A DNA stretch of 64,000 nucleotides from a gamma proteobacterium HTCC2207 (GCA_905182265.1 CAJJAO010000006.1:151550-215549); one strand, 5' to 3'; positions 17,529 through 26,994 are shown, counted from the first letter of the stretch. The notes: a model not told the origin generated them from the letters alone. A program made the numbers and translations.

Positions 17529-20153
17529 TTACTGTCCTGGTTTTACGATTGAGTCAGGAACAGTTGCTTCCCCGAATGGTTGTGTCATTAAAATTAACTT
17601 TGGCAGCAAAGTCATAGAGCCGAGCAGCGCTGCTGTCATGGCTAGACCTGTGAGCAAACCAAAGTAAATCGATGGGATAAAGTTAGAGAGGGCCAGAATC
17701 GAGAAACCCACAATAATCGTAATCGCTGTGTAAAACAGTGCCTGGCCAATACTGGCATGGGCGCTGTGCATGGATGCTAGATAATTACTCTGCACCGCAA
17801 ATTCACGGCGGAATCTGGTGATGTAATGAATCGAGTGGTCCACGCCAATACCTACAGTAATCGCGGCAATGGTAATGGTCATCATATCCAGTGGAATGGC
17901 GAAAATACCCATGCCCCCAAGTACAACACCAGCGGCGAGAAAGTTGGGCAGCATGGCGATGAGGGAAATCTTCAGCGAGCGAAACAGCACCAAAAACATC
18001 AGCATAATGCCGATAAATACTGCACCCAAGGTGAGTATCTGCGACTTGTAAAGGCTCTGGAGCATATTGTTGTACAGCACTAGCAGGCCAGTGAAGCGAA
18101 TATCGGTTTGCTTTATGCCCACTTCATTGACCGCAAAGTCGTTTATTTTCTTAAGCAGATCAGCGCGTCTTAGGCCCGCGGTTTCCATGGCACGCAATTG
18201 AATGCGGGCCTCGTCAATATCTTCAAGAAGGTACGGCGCTACCATCTGCTGATAGATTTCATCGCCGAGGCTCTGGCGCATAAAGGCGAGTTCAAAATCA
18301 TTGAGTTTATGGCCGCTGAGATCGGTGGCCACTTGGTAGATCTGTACCAAGGAGCTAACTTTGCCAATTTCTGGCTGAGCTTCGAGAAAGTCTTGGAGTT
18401 TGCTGAGGTCGGCAAGCCCCGTAGAAGAAAACCAGTAGCTTTCTTTTAGGCTGCTAGAGCCATTAGAGGTGTCGCCTAAATCTGAATCGCTGTCAGCGTA
18501 CTCATCTTCGCCCTCTTCGCCATAGCCATCATAATCAGATTCAGCATATTCGTCTTGCTGATACTCGTCCTCTTGATATTCATCATACTCACCACTGTCC
18601 GAAGCCTCAGGCTCAAGGATTACTGGCAGGGCAGCAAAGGTGGGCGCCTGCAAAATAATATCTAGGGGCGTGGTGCCTCCTAAGGCAGTGTCGATAATTT
18701 CCATGCCCTGATAGATTTCTGTATCGGCGCGGAAATAATCAATAAAGCGATTTTCGACTTCTAGGCGCGAGATACCATAGGCAGACAGCGCCATCAGCAC
18801 AGCAGCGACCAACAGTACTACAGAGCCATAGTGCTCGGTAAACCAAGCAAACTTAGTGGTAAAGGCCGCACTGTTATCGCTGGCACTTACTGTTTTGCCG
18901 CGGCCAAATAGCATCATGCCGGCGGGAATCACCACAAACGCCATCACTAGAGCGAGGCTAATACCTATGGTCATCATCCAGCCAAAGTCGATGACCGGCC
19001 GAATATTACTGACCACCAGAGAGGTAAAGGCAACAATAGTAGTCATTACCGTGTACAGGCAGGGTTTGACCATTGATGTCACCGTGTCGCTAACCAGTTG
19101 TCGTTGGTCCGCCTCTGGGCTGGCAGCGTGAAGCTCGCGGTAGCGAACAATCAAGTGAATACACAGGGCTAGAGTAATAATCAGCAGTAGGGAGACAAAG
19201 TTAGATGAGATAACCGTTAGCCGCCAGTCTATCCAGCTAAGAAAGCCAAGTATGGTGATCAGGCAAAAGGTGCAGGTGGCCAGAGGCAACACGACCCAGC
19301 GCAGCTGACGAAAGATGAGCGCCAAGGTGGCGATAATAAACAGCAGAATCCCAGTGCCAAAAGTAGTTAGGTCGCTTTTGATAAAATCGACCATATCCGC
19401 GGTGATCATATCCGGGCCACCCAGAAAAATAGTCGCCCGATCACGGTAGGTATCCATCAATGCTCTTACCTGGGCAACACGTAGATGATCAGCGGCTGCT
19501 TTTTCGGTGCGGTAATCGAGAAATTGCTGGCTGACATTGGCCAGTGCAATTTCTTGGTCCAAGGACAGCCCGTCGGTGTCGCGAATAAGGCGCAGGGCAT
19601 CCCGCTGAGTGACCAACTCTAGATAGACGCTATCCAAAGCCAAGGTTGCCAATATTCCCGTGGTTTGGCCGTTAGCACTCAGCAAAACATCCTTGTAGAT
19701 AGGGCTATTAAGAAACTCTTGTTTTGCCTCCTGCCTGTCGACACCCTCAGATAGCAATGTATTGAGCGGTTTTGCTAAATCTGCGATGCCTATTTTAGGG
19801 CTGTAAAGCAGCGGCACATCGAGCATCGACAACATGCCTTCGACGCCGTCAATCTTACTCAGGTCGGTGCGCAGGGCTGCCAAGGTATCTAGATTATGCT
19901 CATCAAACAGATCACCCTCTATGGGTGAAAAAGTCACGATCAAAAAATTGTCGCTGCCGTAGCGCTGTACAACTTCACGGAAGAAGTTTAGATCATCGTC
20001 ATGTTCAAGAGTCAGCGAGTCCGCAGAAGCGTCCAGCTTAAAATTAGGCAGGCCCATAGCCATAGCAACGGTGAGCGCAACAATAACTAAAATTGCTTTT
20101 AGGGGGTTGTCGAGAATGGCTTTCTGGTAAAAATTCAATAGCGATGAAGACAT
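17529..20153 (-). CDS. RND/MMPL family transporter with acidic Tyr-rich insert
   Basis: An 874-residue RND-superfamily (MMPL/HpnN-like) inner-membrane exporter of unassigned substrate. The topology is duplicated: one TM near residue 20, a periplasmic domain, five TMs (about 260-420), a second periplasmic domain, then six TMs (about 680-860) with ITVGIGVDHSIHYITRFRRE, a typical MMPL motif. An extremely acidic, Tyr-rich, low-complexity stretch (about 517-565; EDEYQQDEYAESDYDGYGEE) interrupts the second periplasmic domain. Such insertions are not typical of the family. The gene directly precedes uup. Related proteins carry lipids or hopanoids, but no such function is demonstrated here. Confidence 0.85.
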   Translation of the reverse strand: MSSSLLNFYQKAILDNPLKAILVIVALTVAMAMGLPNFKLDASADSLTLEHDDDLNFFREVVQRYGSDNFLIVTFSPIEGDLFDEHNLDTLAALRTDLSKIDGVEGMLSMLDVPLLYSPKIGIADLAKPLNTLLSEGVDRQEAKQEFLNSPIYKDVLLSANGQTTGILATLALDSVYLELVTQRDALRLIRDTDGLSLDQEIALANVSQQFLDYRTEKAAADHLRVAQVRALMDTYRDRATIFLGGPDMITADMVDFIKSDLTTFGTGILLFIIATLALIFRQLRWVVLPLATCTFCLITILGFLSWIDWRLTVISSNFVSLLLIITLALCIHLIVRYRELHAASPEADQRQLVSDTVTSMVKPCLYTVMTTIVAFTSLVVSNIRPVIDFGWMMTIGISLALVMAFVVIPAGMMLFGRGKTVSASDNSAAFTTKFAWFTEHYGSVVLLVAAVLMALSAYGISRLEVENRFIDYFRADTEIYQGMEIIDTALGGTTPLDIILQAPTFAALPVILEPEASDSGEYDEYQEDEYQQDEYAESDYDGYGEEGEDEYADSDSDLGDTSNGSSSLKESYWFSSTGLADLSKLQDFLEAQPEIGKVSSLVQIYQVATDLSGHKLNDFELAFMRQSLGDEIYQQMVAPYLLEDIDEARIQLRAMETAGLRRADLLKKINDFAVNEVGIKQTDIRFTGLLVLYNNMLQSLYKSQILTLGAVFIGIMLMFLVLFRSLKISLIAMLPNFLAAGVVLGGMGIFAIPLDMMTITIAAITVGIGVDHSIHYITRFRREFAVQSNYLASMHSAHASIGQALFYTAITIIVGFSILALSNFIPSIYFGLLTGLAMTAALLGSMTLLPKLILMTQPFGEATVPDSIVKPGQ

Positions 20154-20413
20154 GAAAATAGGCGTCCCTGAAGATAATCAAATCAAGGCGCCATTATGCG
20201 GTTTTGAACGCCAAGATCATAGGGAAAGGGCGCTTTGAATGAAGCTCTAAGCTACTTGCCCCATGCACAATACTAGGCAAGTCTCCAGAGGCAAGCCGGC
20301 TTAAGGGCTCCCTAGGTTTAGACGCCCACTCAATTACAATTAGCTAACCCTCTTGACCCTTGAGCTATGTGATTTACACTCCTGCACTCAATAACACAGA
20401 TAGCGGAAAATCT

Positions 20414-21373
20414 ATGCGCGGCGTAATTCTCGATTGTGACAGCTTAGGCCCTGAAGACCTCGATTTCAGCGCCCTTTATGACCTGCCCATAGAATGGACT
20501 GTCTATGCCAACTGCCCCGCATCTCAGGTGGCTGAACGCATTGCCGATGCCGACATAATCATGACCAACAAAACAGTGCTCAATGCCGATGCATTGTCCC
20601 AGGCGCCTAAGTTAAAGCTGATTACGCTAACGGCCACCGGCACCAATGTTGTAGATCTAGCGGCCGCCAGAGAACAGGGTATAACCGTTTGTAACGCCGT
20701 TAACTACGGCACCGCGTCAGTAGTGCAGCACGTTTGGTCCCTACTTTTGGCACTGACCACCAAGCTTCAGTCCTATAGCAGTTCTGCTATGGAGGGGGGT
20801 TGGGCCAAGAGTGAATTTTTCTGTCTGGTGGAATACCCCGTGCGTGAGCTCGCGGGCAAAACTCTGGGTATTGTCGGCGCTGGAGATCTGGGCATGGGCG
20901 TTGCTAAAATTGCAGAAGCCTTTGGTATGCAGGTCCTTTTTGCTGCACTGCCAGGGCGTACTTACAACGAAGATCTGTCGCGAGTGCCCTTTAGTGAACT
21001 GCTGCCCATGGTTGATGTACTGAGTTTACACTGCCCCTTAACACCCCAAACCGAGGGACTTATGTCGACAGCTGAGCTGGCGCTTATGAAAGAATCGGCG
21101 ATACTAATCAACACAGCTCGGGGTGGGCTTATTGATGAACCTGCGCTAGTGAACGCATTGGTCGCGGGACAAATTGGAGGTGCGGGCTTGGATGTGCTGT
21201 CGGTGGAGCCGCCAGTCAATGGCAATGTGCTGCTCGACTCAAACATCGACAATCTAATTGTTACACCCCACAGCGCCTGGATAGCAAGAGAGTCGCGTCA
21301 GCGCCTAATGGGGCAAATGGTAGAAAATATCAGCGCCTTCCTCGAAGGAAAAGCGCTGCGGCGGGTAAATTAA
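20414..21373 (+). CDS. D-2-hydroxyacid dehydrogenase (hydroxypyruvate/glycerate type)
   Basis: NAD(P)-dependent oxidoreductase reducing a 2-oxoacid, probably hydroxypyruvate or glyoxylate. The Rossmann motif is GIVGAGDLGMG. The catalytic Arg lies in NTARGGLIDE, followed by a Glu and the His in VTPHSAWIARES. The track's TTG start at 20360 adds 18 unconserved residues. The ATG at 20414 (MRGVILDCDSLGPEDLDFSA) matches family N termini and gives 319 residues. The final seven codons and stop (KALRRVN*) are the first unit of a 24-bp tandem repeat that continues downstream, so the C terminus may have been shaped by it. Substrate is inferred. Confidence 0.88.
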   Translation: MRGVILDCDSLGPEDLDFSALYDLPIEWTVYANCPASQVAERIADADIIMTNKTVLNADALSQAPKLKLITLTATGTNVVDLAAAREQGITVCNAVNYGTASVVQHVWSLLLALTTKLQSYSSSAMEGGWAKSEFFCLVEYPVRELAGKTLGIVGAGDLGMGVAKIAEAFGMQVLFAALPGRTYNEDLSRVPFSELLPMVDVLSLHCPLTPQTEGLMSTAELALMKESAILINTARGGLIDEPALVNALVAGQIGGAGLDVLSVEPPVNGNVLLDSNIDNLIVTPHSAWIARESRQRLMGQMVENISAFLEGKALRRVN

Positions 21374-21487
21374 AAAGCGCTGCGGCGGGTTAACTAAAAA
21401 GCGCTGCGGCGAGTAAATTAAAAGGCTCTGCGGCCAGAAAATTAGAAAGCCAACGCGGCGGGTTAACTAAAAAGCTAGCCTAGCTAA
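21350..21487. repeat. 24-bp tandem repeat built from the last codons and stop of the upstream gene
   Basis: Unit 1 (21350-21373) is the last seven codons plus TAA of the 2-hydroxyacid dehydrogenase gene. Units 2 (21374-21397) and 3 (21398-21421) are nearly identical, unit 4 (21422-21445) is diverged, unit 5 (21446-21470) has one extra base, and a partial unit 6 runs into the stop of the convergent pfp gene. Core: AAAGCGCTGCGGCGGGT, then aayTAA. Confidence 0.9.
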
Positions 21488-22739
21488 AATCGCTATCCAG
21501 CTTCTTCGCCGCCATGATCTTTTTCAGTTTCGGATAATGGGGGATGCCGTTTTTATAAGGGGGGTAATCCTCGCCAATAATTAATGGCTGCAAATAGTCC
21601 CGCGCTTTTTGGGTAATGCCAAAACCATCCTTAGTAATAAACGATCTGGGCATTTTCTTTTCCACATTGGCGACTTTCGCCAAGGGTGCCTCACCTAGGC
21701 TCCAAGAGAACTTTTTACCCTGGCCACGTTCAATGGTCACCATAATGGCATTTTTGCCTTCCACCGCTTTTTCTACCGCCGCACGACCCACCGCATAGGC
21801 CTGCTCCACATCAGTCTTTGATGCGATATGGCGCGCAGAGCGCTGTAAGTAGTCAGCCAATGCATAGTGATATTTATAACCCAGAGAATGTTTAACCATA
21901 CTCGCCAGAGTTGGAGCCACGCCGCCGAGCTGCTGATGGCCAAAGGCATCTTTATTTACCGAGCCCGAGATCAATGCTCCGTCTGCATAGCTAGCACCCT
22001 CAGAGGCGACCACCACACAGTAGCCTTTTTCTTTGACGGTCTCTTCAACCTTGGCGATAAATTGTTCGCGCACAAAGGGAATTTCCGGAAACACAATAAT
22101 ATGCGGCGCATCGCCCACTTCGTCTGCGGCCAAACCACCGGATGCGGCGATCCAACCTGCATGTCGACCCATCACTTCAAGAATAAAAATCTTGGTTGAT
22201 GAAGCGGCCATAGAGGCGATATCTAAGCTAGCTTCTTTGGTTGAAACCGCGACATATTTCGCCACAGAACCAAAGCCCGGCGAACAGTCGGTAAACGGTA
22301 GGTCGTTGTCGATAGTTTTGGGGATGTGAATGGCCTGAATGGGGTAGCCCATCTTGGCTGAGATCTGTGACACTTTTAGACAGGTATCCGCAGAGTCACC
22401 GCCGCCGTTATAAAAGAAGTAGCCAATGTTATGGGCTTTAAAGACCTCGATAAGACGTTCGTATTCGGCGCTACTGTCCTTGATGTCTTTCATTTTATAG
22501 CGGCAGGAACCAAAGGCGCCGCCGGGGGTGTGCTTGAGTGCAGAGACGGCTCCGGGAGATTCCTTACTGGTGTCGATGAGGTTTTCGTGCAGAGCACCGA
22601 GGATGCCATTCTGACCGGCGTAAAGAGTACCAATTTTATCTTTATGCTCACGACAGGCTTCGATAACGCCACATGCCGAGGCGTTGATAACCGCCGTTAC
22701 GCCGCCCGATTGTGCGTAGAACGCATTCTTCTTAGTCAT
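21480..22739 (-). CDS. pfp: Pyrophosphate-dependent 6-phosphofructokinase
   Basis: Phosphorylates fructose 6-phosphate reversibly with PPi instead of ATP. PKTIDNDLPFTD carries the Lys typical of PPi enzymes (ATP enzymes have PGTIDND), and GGGDSAD occupies the position of GGDG in ATP enzymes. MGRHAGWIAA is the substrate-binding MGR motif. The ORF track starts at 22811, but the ATG at 22739 (MTKKNAFYAQSGGVTAV) fits the family and gives 419 residues. Convergent with the 2-hydroxyacid dehydrogenase across the tandem repeat. No ATP-type pfkA is seen in this window. The PPi preference is sequence-based inference. Confidence 0.88.
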   Translation of the reverse strand: MTKKNAFYAQSGGVTAVINASACGVIEACREHKDKIGTLYAGQNGILGALHENLIDTSKESPGAVSALKHTPGGAFGSCRYKMKDIKDSSAEYERLIEVFKAHNIGYFFYNGGGDSADTCLKVSQISAKMGYPIQAIHIPKTIDNDLPFTDCSPGFGSVAKYVAVSTKEASLDIASMAASSTKIFILEVMGRHAGWIAASGGLAADEVGDAPHIIVFPEIPFVREQFIAKVEETVKEKGYCVVVASEGASYADGALISGSVNKDAFGHQQLGGVAPTLASMVKHSLGYKYHYALADYLQRSARHIASKTDVEQAYAVGRAAVEKAVEGKNAIMVTIERGQGKKFSWSLGEAPLAKVANVEKKMPRSFITKDGFGITQKARDYLQPLIIGEDYPPYKNGIPHYPKLKKIMAAKKLDSDFS

Positions 22740-22815
22740 AGACCCTGCTTTGCCACTAATCCGTTTATGGGCCGCCATTTTACTTGTTTGCTGGCTGCGG
22801 TAAAAGGGCAAACCC

Positions 22816-25464
22816 CTAATCAGTCGCGATGGTGAACATTAACTTCACGACAACCTGACTAGGGTTCAGTGCGCTATGGTTTGGTTGACGAATATATTGC
22901 GTGGTGGCAGAAAACCAAGCCTGCTTGTGGGCGATCTGTTTAGGCAGGTGATAGCTAAGTTCCAGTTGCTGTTCCCGGCCCTGAGGTTGCAGGCTGATAG
23001 GTATGTTTTCATAGACCACCTGTCGCTCCGGGGTTCTGCCGGTGGCTAATTTGATGGTGCCCTGGCCAGACTCTACTCGCAGAGGCTGGGTTATATAGAG
23101 GCTAAATTGGTCATTGGCGCGCCACACCGACTGGCCCTGCAAGCCGATTGCCCATGAACGGCTGCTTAGGCCAGGGTCGATAGCCAGGGTTTGACTGTTT
23201 AGGGAGCCGGTATCTGTAGTGCCTTGATACACCGCGCCCACGCCTTGCCAGCCGCGGCCCATTTGGATGTGGCCATTAAGACCGACGAAAACGGTTTCGC
23301 TGTGCCCGAGGTTGCCCAGAGCAGAGCCGACACTAGTGCCAAGAAAACTGTCCAGTTCCCGCACAAAGCCGGTTTGAATGCTTAATCCATATCTACTTGA
23401 TAAAGGGCTACTTGATAAAGGGCTATTAGATAACGGGCTACTAGAGAGATTGCTACTAGATTTTTGGCGATTAGCTATCTGGCTGGACAGCAAGCTGTAC
23501 TCTATTAATGCACCATCCGCCTCTAGGTCACTCTGTGGTTGATAACGATCCCAGCTGGCCCGGCCGTTAAATAAACCGACTCGCACTTTGTGATTGGCGC
23601 TCAAAGGCACCGCTCCACCGCTGCTCCAACCCTGACGGGCATAGCGCAACCAGGGTGCGGCAAAGCTACTATCGTCATCAGTAGAGGCTGGGGACAGCAC
23701 AGAATCACCGTAAAGGCCAAAAAACCATCCAGGGTTGGCGTTCATGCCAGCAAAGCGTTCACCACCTTGCTCATCTTGAAACTGCATCGCAATATAATCT
23801 GGTTGTACCTGGTCATTGGGGTTGCCGACCAATCGAATATCTTGCCGCCAAGGGTTTTGAGCCACCCCAAGCAGAAGCTTTCTACCATTGCTATTAATTT
23901 GGTGCCCATGTTTAAGAGTACTGGCGGTAGCAATGGATTTTGGTGTGGTACTGACCATAGAACTGACCATAGTACTGGCAGATTGATAAAACGGAAAACC
24001 AAGTTCGTCAAACAGAGCAATGTCATGATGCTTCAGACTTGCCTCAATTGAATCACCCAGAGCTTCCCCCATGATATTGAGCATGTTGTTGGTTGGATTA
24101 ATCATACCCAACTCTAAGTTAGCGCCGGTTGGGCTGCTTAGTTCGCCAACTGGCCTTGTGGCCGAATCAAGGTCTAATAACCCCTGACCATAAACGCTGC
24201 TATCAGCATAGATACCAACTTTGTTGGCGGTAACCAGCAAGCGATTGACCAGCTCATGATTGCCCACTGTGGGAAATAGTTGTTTTAACAGTGCTAGGGA
24301 CCCGCTAACCAGGGGTGCCGCAAAAGAGGTGCCAACAGACCCGCCGTAGTACTGGCTACCTAGGTCGGCATCTGAGGGCGGTGAATTGGCGGACCAGATC
24401 ACCTCGCCATTACCCAAGCTACCGTCACCATTGGTGTCACCGCCTCCGGGAGCCGCCAGACAAAAACTGGCAGCGACGCCGCAATGATTAGAGTAAGACG
24501 CTATAGAGCCACTGCTATCGACAGCCGCTACCGCCAACATATGGGACTGTAATTCAGGAAATAGATAAGGCAAACCCGGGAGTAGTTCCGGTGAAGTGGC
24601 ATTAATCTCGTTGCCGAACTCATCTAGGTCACCAAATGCATTGCCCGCTGCGATAACAAAAATACTGCGATTGCCCAAGGATTTGTTGTTTTGGCGAAGG
24701 GCTTCAATGGTATTGCCTAGGTTCTGCTCTATTGTCTCCGCAGAATAGCCTGTCACCAATCCTGGGAAGCCAAAGCTCATATTGATGATATCGACTTCAT
24801 CGGTCATGGCGGTAAAGCGGCTGGCAAAATAATTATCGGTGCCAAAGTCCAAATCGGACTCTTCCACGGGCTCGTAGGGCCCATCACCAGACTGTAGAGG
24901 AATTTCATAGGCAAGAATGCGGGCGTTGAAGGCAACCCCATGCATATTAAAGTTGGTCTGGCTGTGGTTATCTCGATTGGCCGCGATAATCCCCGTCACT
25001 AATTTGCCGTGACTGATGCTGTCGTTAGTTCTTGGGCTGGCAGCAGTGTAATCGGAGCCGATGATGCTCACTTTATTGTCTAGGCCTAGGCCAAACTCGC
25101 CGTGTTGATCATAAACCCCCGAATCTATAACACCCACTGTGACGCCAGCGCCATTGGCTCCGCGAGCGTAGGCGCTAGATGCATTGATTATGGATAGGCC
25201 TTGCATGCCAGCGTATTCATCGGTTTCAAAACTAGCGACTAGGCTATCAAAGTCATCGCTATCTTCCGGCTGCTCAGAAAAACTGCCGTAGGGGGGGCCA
25301 ACATTAAGGTTGTTGGCTTCAATATGGTCAGTGATAGGGTCAACCACCGGTCGTTGGGTGGATGGCAATGTACCGCCGCCACCTCCGCCACAGGCATTGA
25401 GTAATACTGAGGTTATAACAAGCAGAGTGATTCTTTGGAACAAACAAATTAATTGCGACATCAT
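22816..25464 (-). CDS. Exported subtilisin-like serine protease with putative C-terminal beta-barrel
   Basis: S8 peptidase of 882 residues. Catalytic triad: D114 in VGVIDSGVY, H152 in SHGKLVTGII and S380 in GTSFAAPLVSG, with oxyanion N275. The N terminus has a hydrophobic stretch followed by LLNAC, a plausible lipobox (C25), then a Gly run. The C-terminal third (about 600-882) has alternating amphipathic strands and resembles an autotransporter barrel, though it does not end in a clear aromatic residue. Five-residue SSSPL-type repeats (near residues 670-690) separate the passenger from the barrel. Surface-displayed proteolysis is likely; the substrate is unknown. It diverges from mpl. Confidence 0.85.
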   Translation of the reverse strand: MMSQLICLFQRITLLVITSVLLNACGGGGGGTLPSTQRPVVDPITDHIEANNLNVGPPYGSFSEQPEDSDDFDSLVASFETDEYAGMQGLSIINASSAYARGANGAGVTVGVIDSGVYDQHGEFGLGLDNKVSIIGSDYTAASPRTNDSISHGKLVTGIIAANRDNHSQTNFNMHGVAFNARILAYEIPLQSGDGPYEPVEESDLDFGTDNYFASRFTAMTDEVDIINMSFGFPGLVTGYSAETIEQNLGNTIEALRQNNKSLGNRSIFVIAAGNAFGDLDEFGNEINATSPELLPGLPYLFPELQSHMLAVAAVDSSGSIASYSNHCGVAASFCLAAPGGGDTNGDGSLGNGEVIWSANSPPSDADLGSQYYGGSVGTSFAAPLVSGSLALLKQLFPTVGNHELVNRLLVTANKVGIYADSSVYGQGLLDLDSATRPVGELSSPTGANLELGMINPTNNMLNIMGEALGDSIEASLKHHDIALFDELGFPFYQSASTMVSSMVSTTPKSIATASTLKHGHQINSNGRKLLLGVAQNPWRQDIRLVGNPNDQVQPDYIAMQFQDEQGGERFAGMNANPGWFFGLYGDSVLSPASTDDDSSFAAPWLRYARQGWSSGGAVPLSANHKVRVGLFNGRASWDRYQPQSDLEADGALIEYSLLSSQIANRQKSSSNLSSSPLSNSPLSSSPLSSRYGLSIQTGFVRELDSFLGTSVGSALGNLGHSETVFVGLNGHIQMGRGWQGVGAVYQGTTDTGSLNSQTLAIDPGLSSRSWAIGLQGQSVWRANDQFSLYITQPLRVESGQGTIKLATGRTPERQVVYENIPISLQPQGREQQLELSYHLPKQIAHKQAWFSATTQYIRQPNHSALNPSQVVVKLMFTIATD
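23393..23467. repeat. 15-bp tandem repeat inside the subtilase gene
   Basis: Units ctacttgataaaggg (twice), ctattagataacggg and ctactagagagattg repeat at 15 bases and encode S-[SN]-S-P-L pentapeptides on the minus strand. The repeat lies in a flexible linker of the protease, where length change would be tolerated. Confidence 0.8.
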
Positions 25465-25497
25465 CCATGACCTACTTTACTATTGAGTTCTTTAACA

Positions 25498-25540
25498 GGC
25501 CGCTGCTTTGGCTATAGCTGTATAAGCTATATGAGCGGCC
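25498..25540. other. Nested inverted repeats in the subtilase-mpl divergent spacer
   Basis: Outer arms GGCCGCT (25498-25504) and AGCGGCC (25534-25540) enclose inner arms TATAGCT (25513-25519) and AGCTATA (25525-25531). The structure sits 35 bases upstream of the mpl ATG in a 110-base divergent spacer. It could be a leader hairpin or a regulator site; no T-run follows. Confidence 0.5.
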
Positions 25541-25574
25541 ACTCGATTCCATGCTTAAAAGGAAAACGGCAAAT

Positions 25575-26957
25575 ATGCATATTCACATCCTTGGTATCTG
25601 CGGCACCTTTATGGGCAGCTTGGCTCAGTTGGCCAAGGGTTTGGGGCATCAGGTATCGGGCTGCGACAGTAATGTCTATCCACCCATGAGCACACAGCTT
25701 GAACAGGCAGGTATTACCCTGACTGAAGGCTTTAATCCCGAGCAACTACACATTGCCCCAGATTTAATTGTAGTAGGTAATGCGATGTCTCGCGGAAATC
25801 CTTGTGTCGAGTATATGCTCGACCATGGACTGCCCTATATTTCTGGGCCCCAGTGGTTGGGCGAAAATATACTGCGTGACAAGCATGTACTGTCAATTGC
25901 CGGAACCCACGGCAAAACATCTACCAGCAGCATGCTGGCCAAAATTCTCGATAGCGCCGGCCTAAACCCTGGGTTTTTAATTGGTGGCGTGCCCCAAGAC
26001 TTTGGTGTGTCTGCGCGTCTGACCGACAGCGACTATTTTGTCGTAGAAGCCGACGAGTACGACAGCGCCTTCTTTGATAAGCGTTCAAAGTTTGTGCATT
26101 ACTTTACCGATACCTTGGTGATCAATAATCTCGAATTTGACCATGCAGATATCTTTGATGACCTGGCCGCTATTCAGAAACAGTTTCACCATTGCGTGCG
26201 CACGGTGCCCAGTACAGGAACTGTGATTTACCCCGGAGATGATAAAAATGTGTTGGCGGCGATTAATCAGGGTTGTTGGAGTAAGCAACAAAGCTTTGGA
26301 ATAGAAGGCACCGAATCAGCTGACTGGGGTTACTCATTGTTAGCCGAAGATGGCTCTCGATTTGAAGTGGCTATTGCTGCTACTGCTACTGCGGCTGGTG
26401 AGCGAGCTGAGGTTAGCTGGAATCAAAGTGGAACCCATAATGTTTGCAATGGTGTTGCAGCAATTATTGCTGCTCATCAGGTTGGCGTAAGTCTTCAACA
26501 GGCCTGTGCAGCACTGTCTGATTTTGTCGGCGTTAAGCGACGCATGGAAGTGATTTACCAGACCGACTCTGTGACTGTCTATGATGATTTTGCCCACCAC
26601 CCAACGGCCATAAAAACCACCATTGAAGGCCTGCGTGCCAAGGTGGGTGCTAGCCAGATTATTGCCGTGATTGAACCTCGTTCAGCGACCATGAGACTGG
26701 GCATTCACAAGGACACATTGAGTGCGGCGGTAGGGGGTGCAGATCAGGTTTTCTGGTACCAAAACCCACGCATTGATTGGGATATTAATGCAGTGGCTGA
26801 AGCCTGCGATGTGCCCGCAGTAGCGACAGCCGATATTGATAGTTTGTTAGCGCTTACTATCAGCAAAATATTTTCAAATACTCACATTGTGATTATGAGC
26901 AATGGGGGCTTCGAGGGCTTTCATACTAGGTTAATTGATGCTTTGGGTACTTCTTAA
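25575..26957 (+). CDS. mpl: UDP-N-acetylmuramate:L-alanyl-gamma-D-glutamyl-meso-diaminopimelate ligase
   Basis: Peptidoglycan-recycling ligase that rejoins the murein tripeptide to UDP-MurNAc using ATP. The N-terminal HIHILGICGTFMGSLAQLAKG is diagnostic of Mpl, as opposed to MurC. The ATP-binding P-loop is AGTHGKTSTSSM and the C-terminal Mur domain includes DDFAHHPTAIKTT. The track starts at 25551, but the ATG at 25575, with AAAAGGA upstream, matches the family start and gives 460 residues. Convergent with dtd. Confidence 0.95.
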   Translation: MHIHILGICGTFMGSLAQLAKGLGHQVSGCDSNVYPPMSTQLEQAGITLTEGFNPEQLHIAPDLIVVGNAMSRGNPCVEYMLDHGLPYISGPQWLGENILRDKHVLSIAGTHGKTSTSSMLAKILDSAGLNPGFLIGGVPQDFGVSARLTDSDYFVVEADEYDSAFFDKRSKFVHYFTDTLVINNLEFDHADIFDDLAAIQKQFHHCVRTVPSTGTVIYPGDDKNVLAAINQGCWSKQQSFGIEGTESADWGYSLLAEDGSRFEVAIAATATAAGERAEVSWNQSGTHNVCNGVAAIIAAHQVGVSLQQACAALSDFVGVKRRMEVIYQTDSVTVYDDFAHHPTAIKTTIEGLRAKVGASQIIAVIEPRSATMRLGIHKDTLSAAVGGADQVFWYQNPRIDWDINAVAEACDVPAVATADIDSLLALTISKIFSNTHIVIMSNGGFEGFHTRLIDALGTS

Positions 26958-26994
26958 TATGGCTGTTAAATCAGGTTTTTAATTATCACTTAAA

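Noticed and set aside
21350-21487. CRISPR-like array
   Set aside because: Units are directly adjacent without spacers and derive from a coding end; no cas genes in the window.
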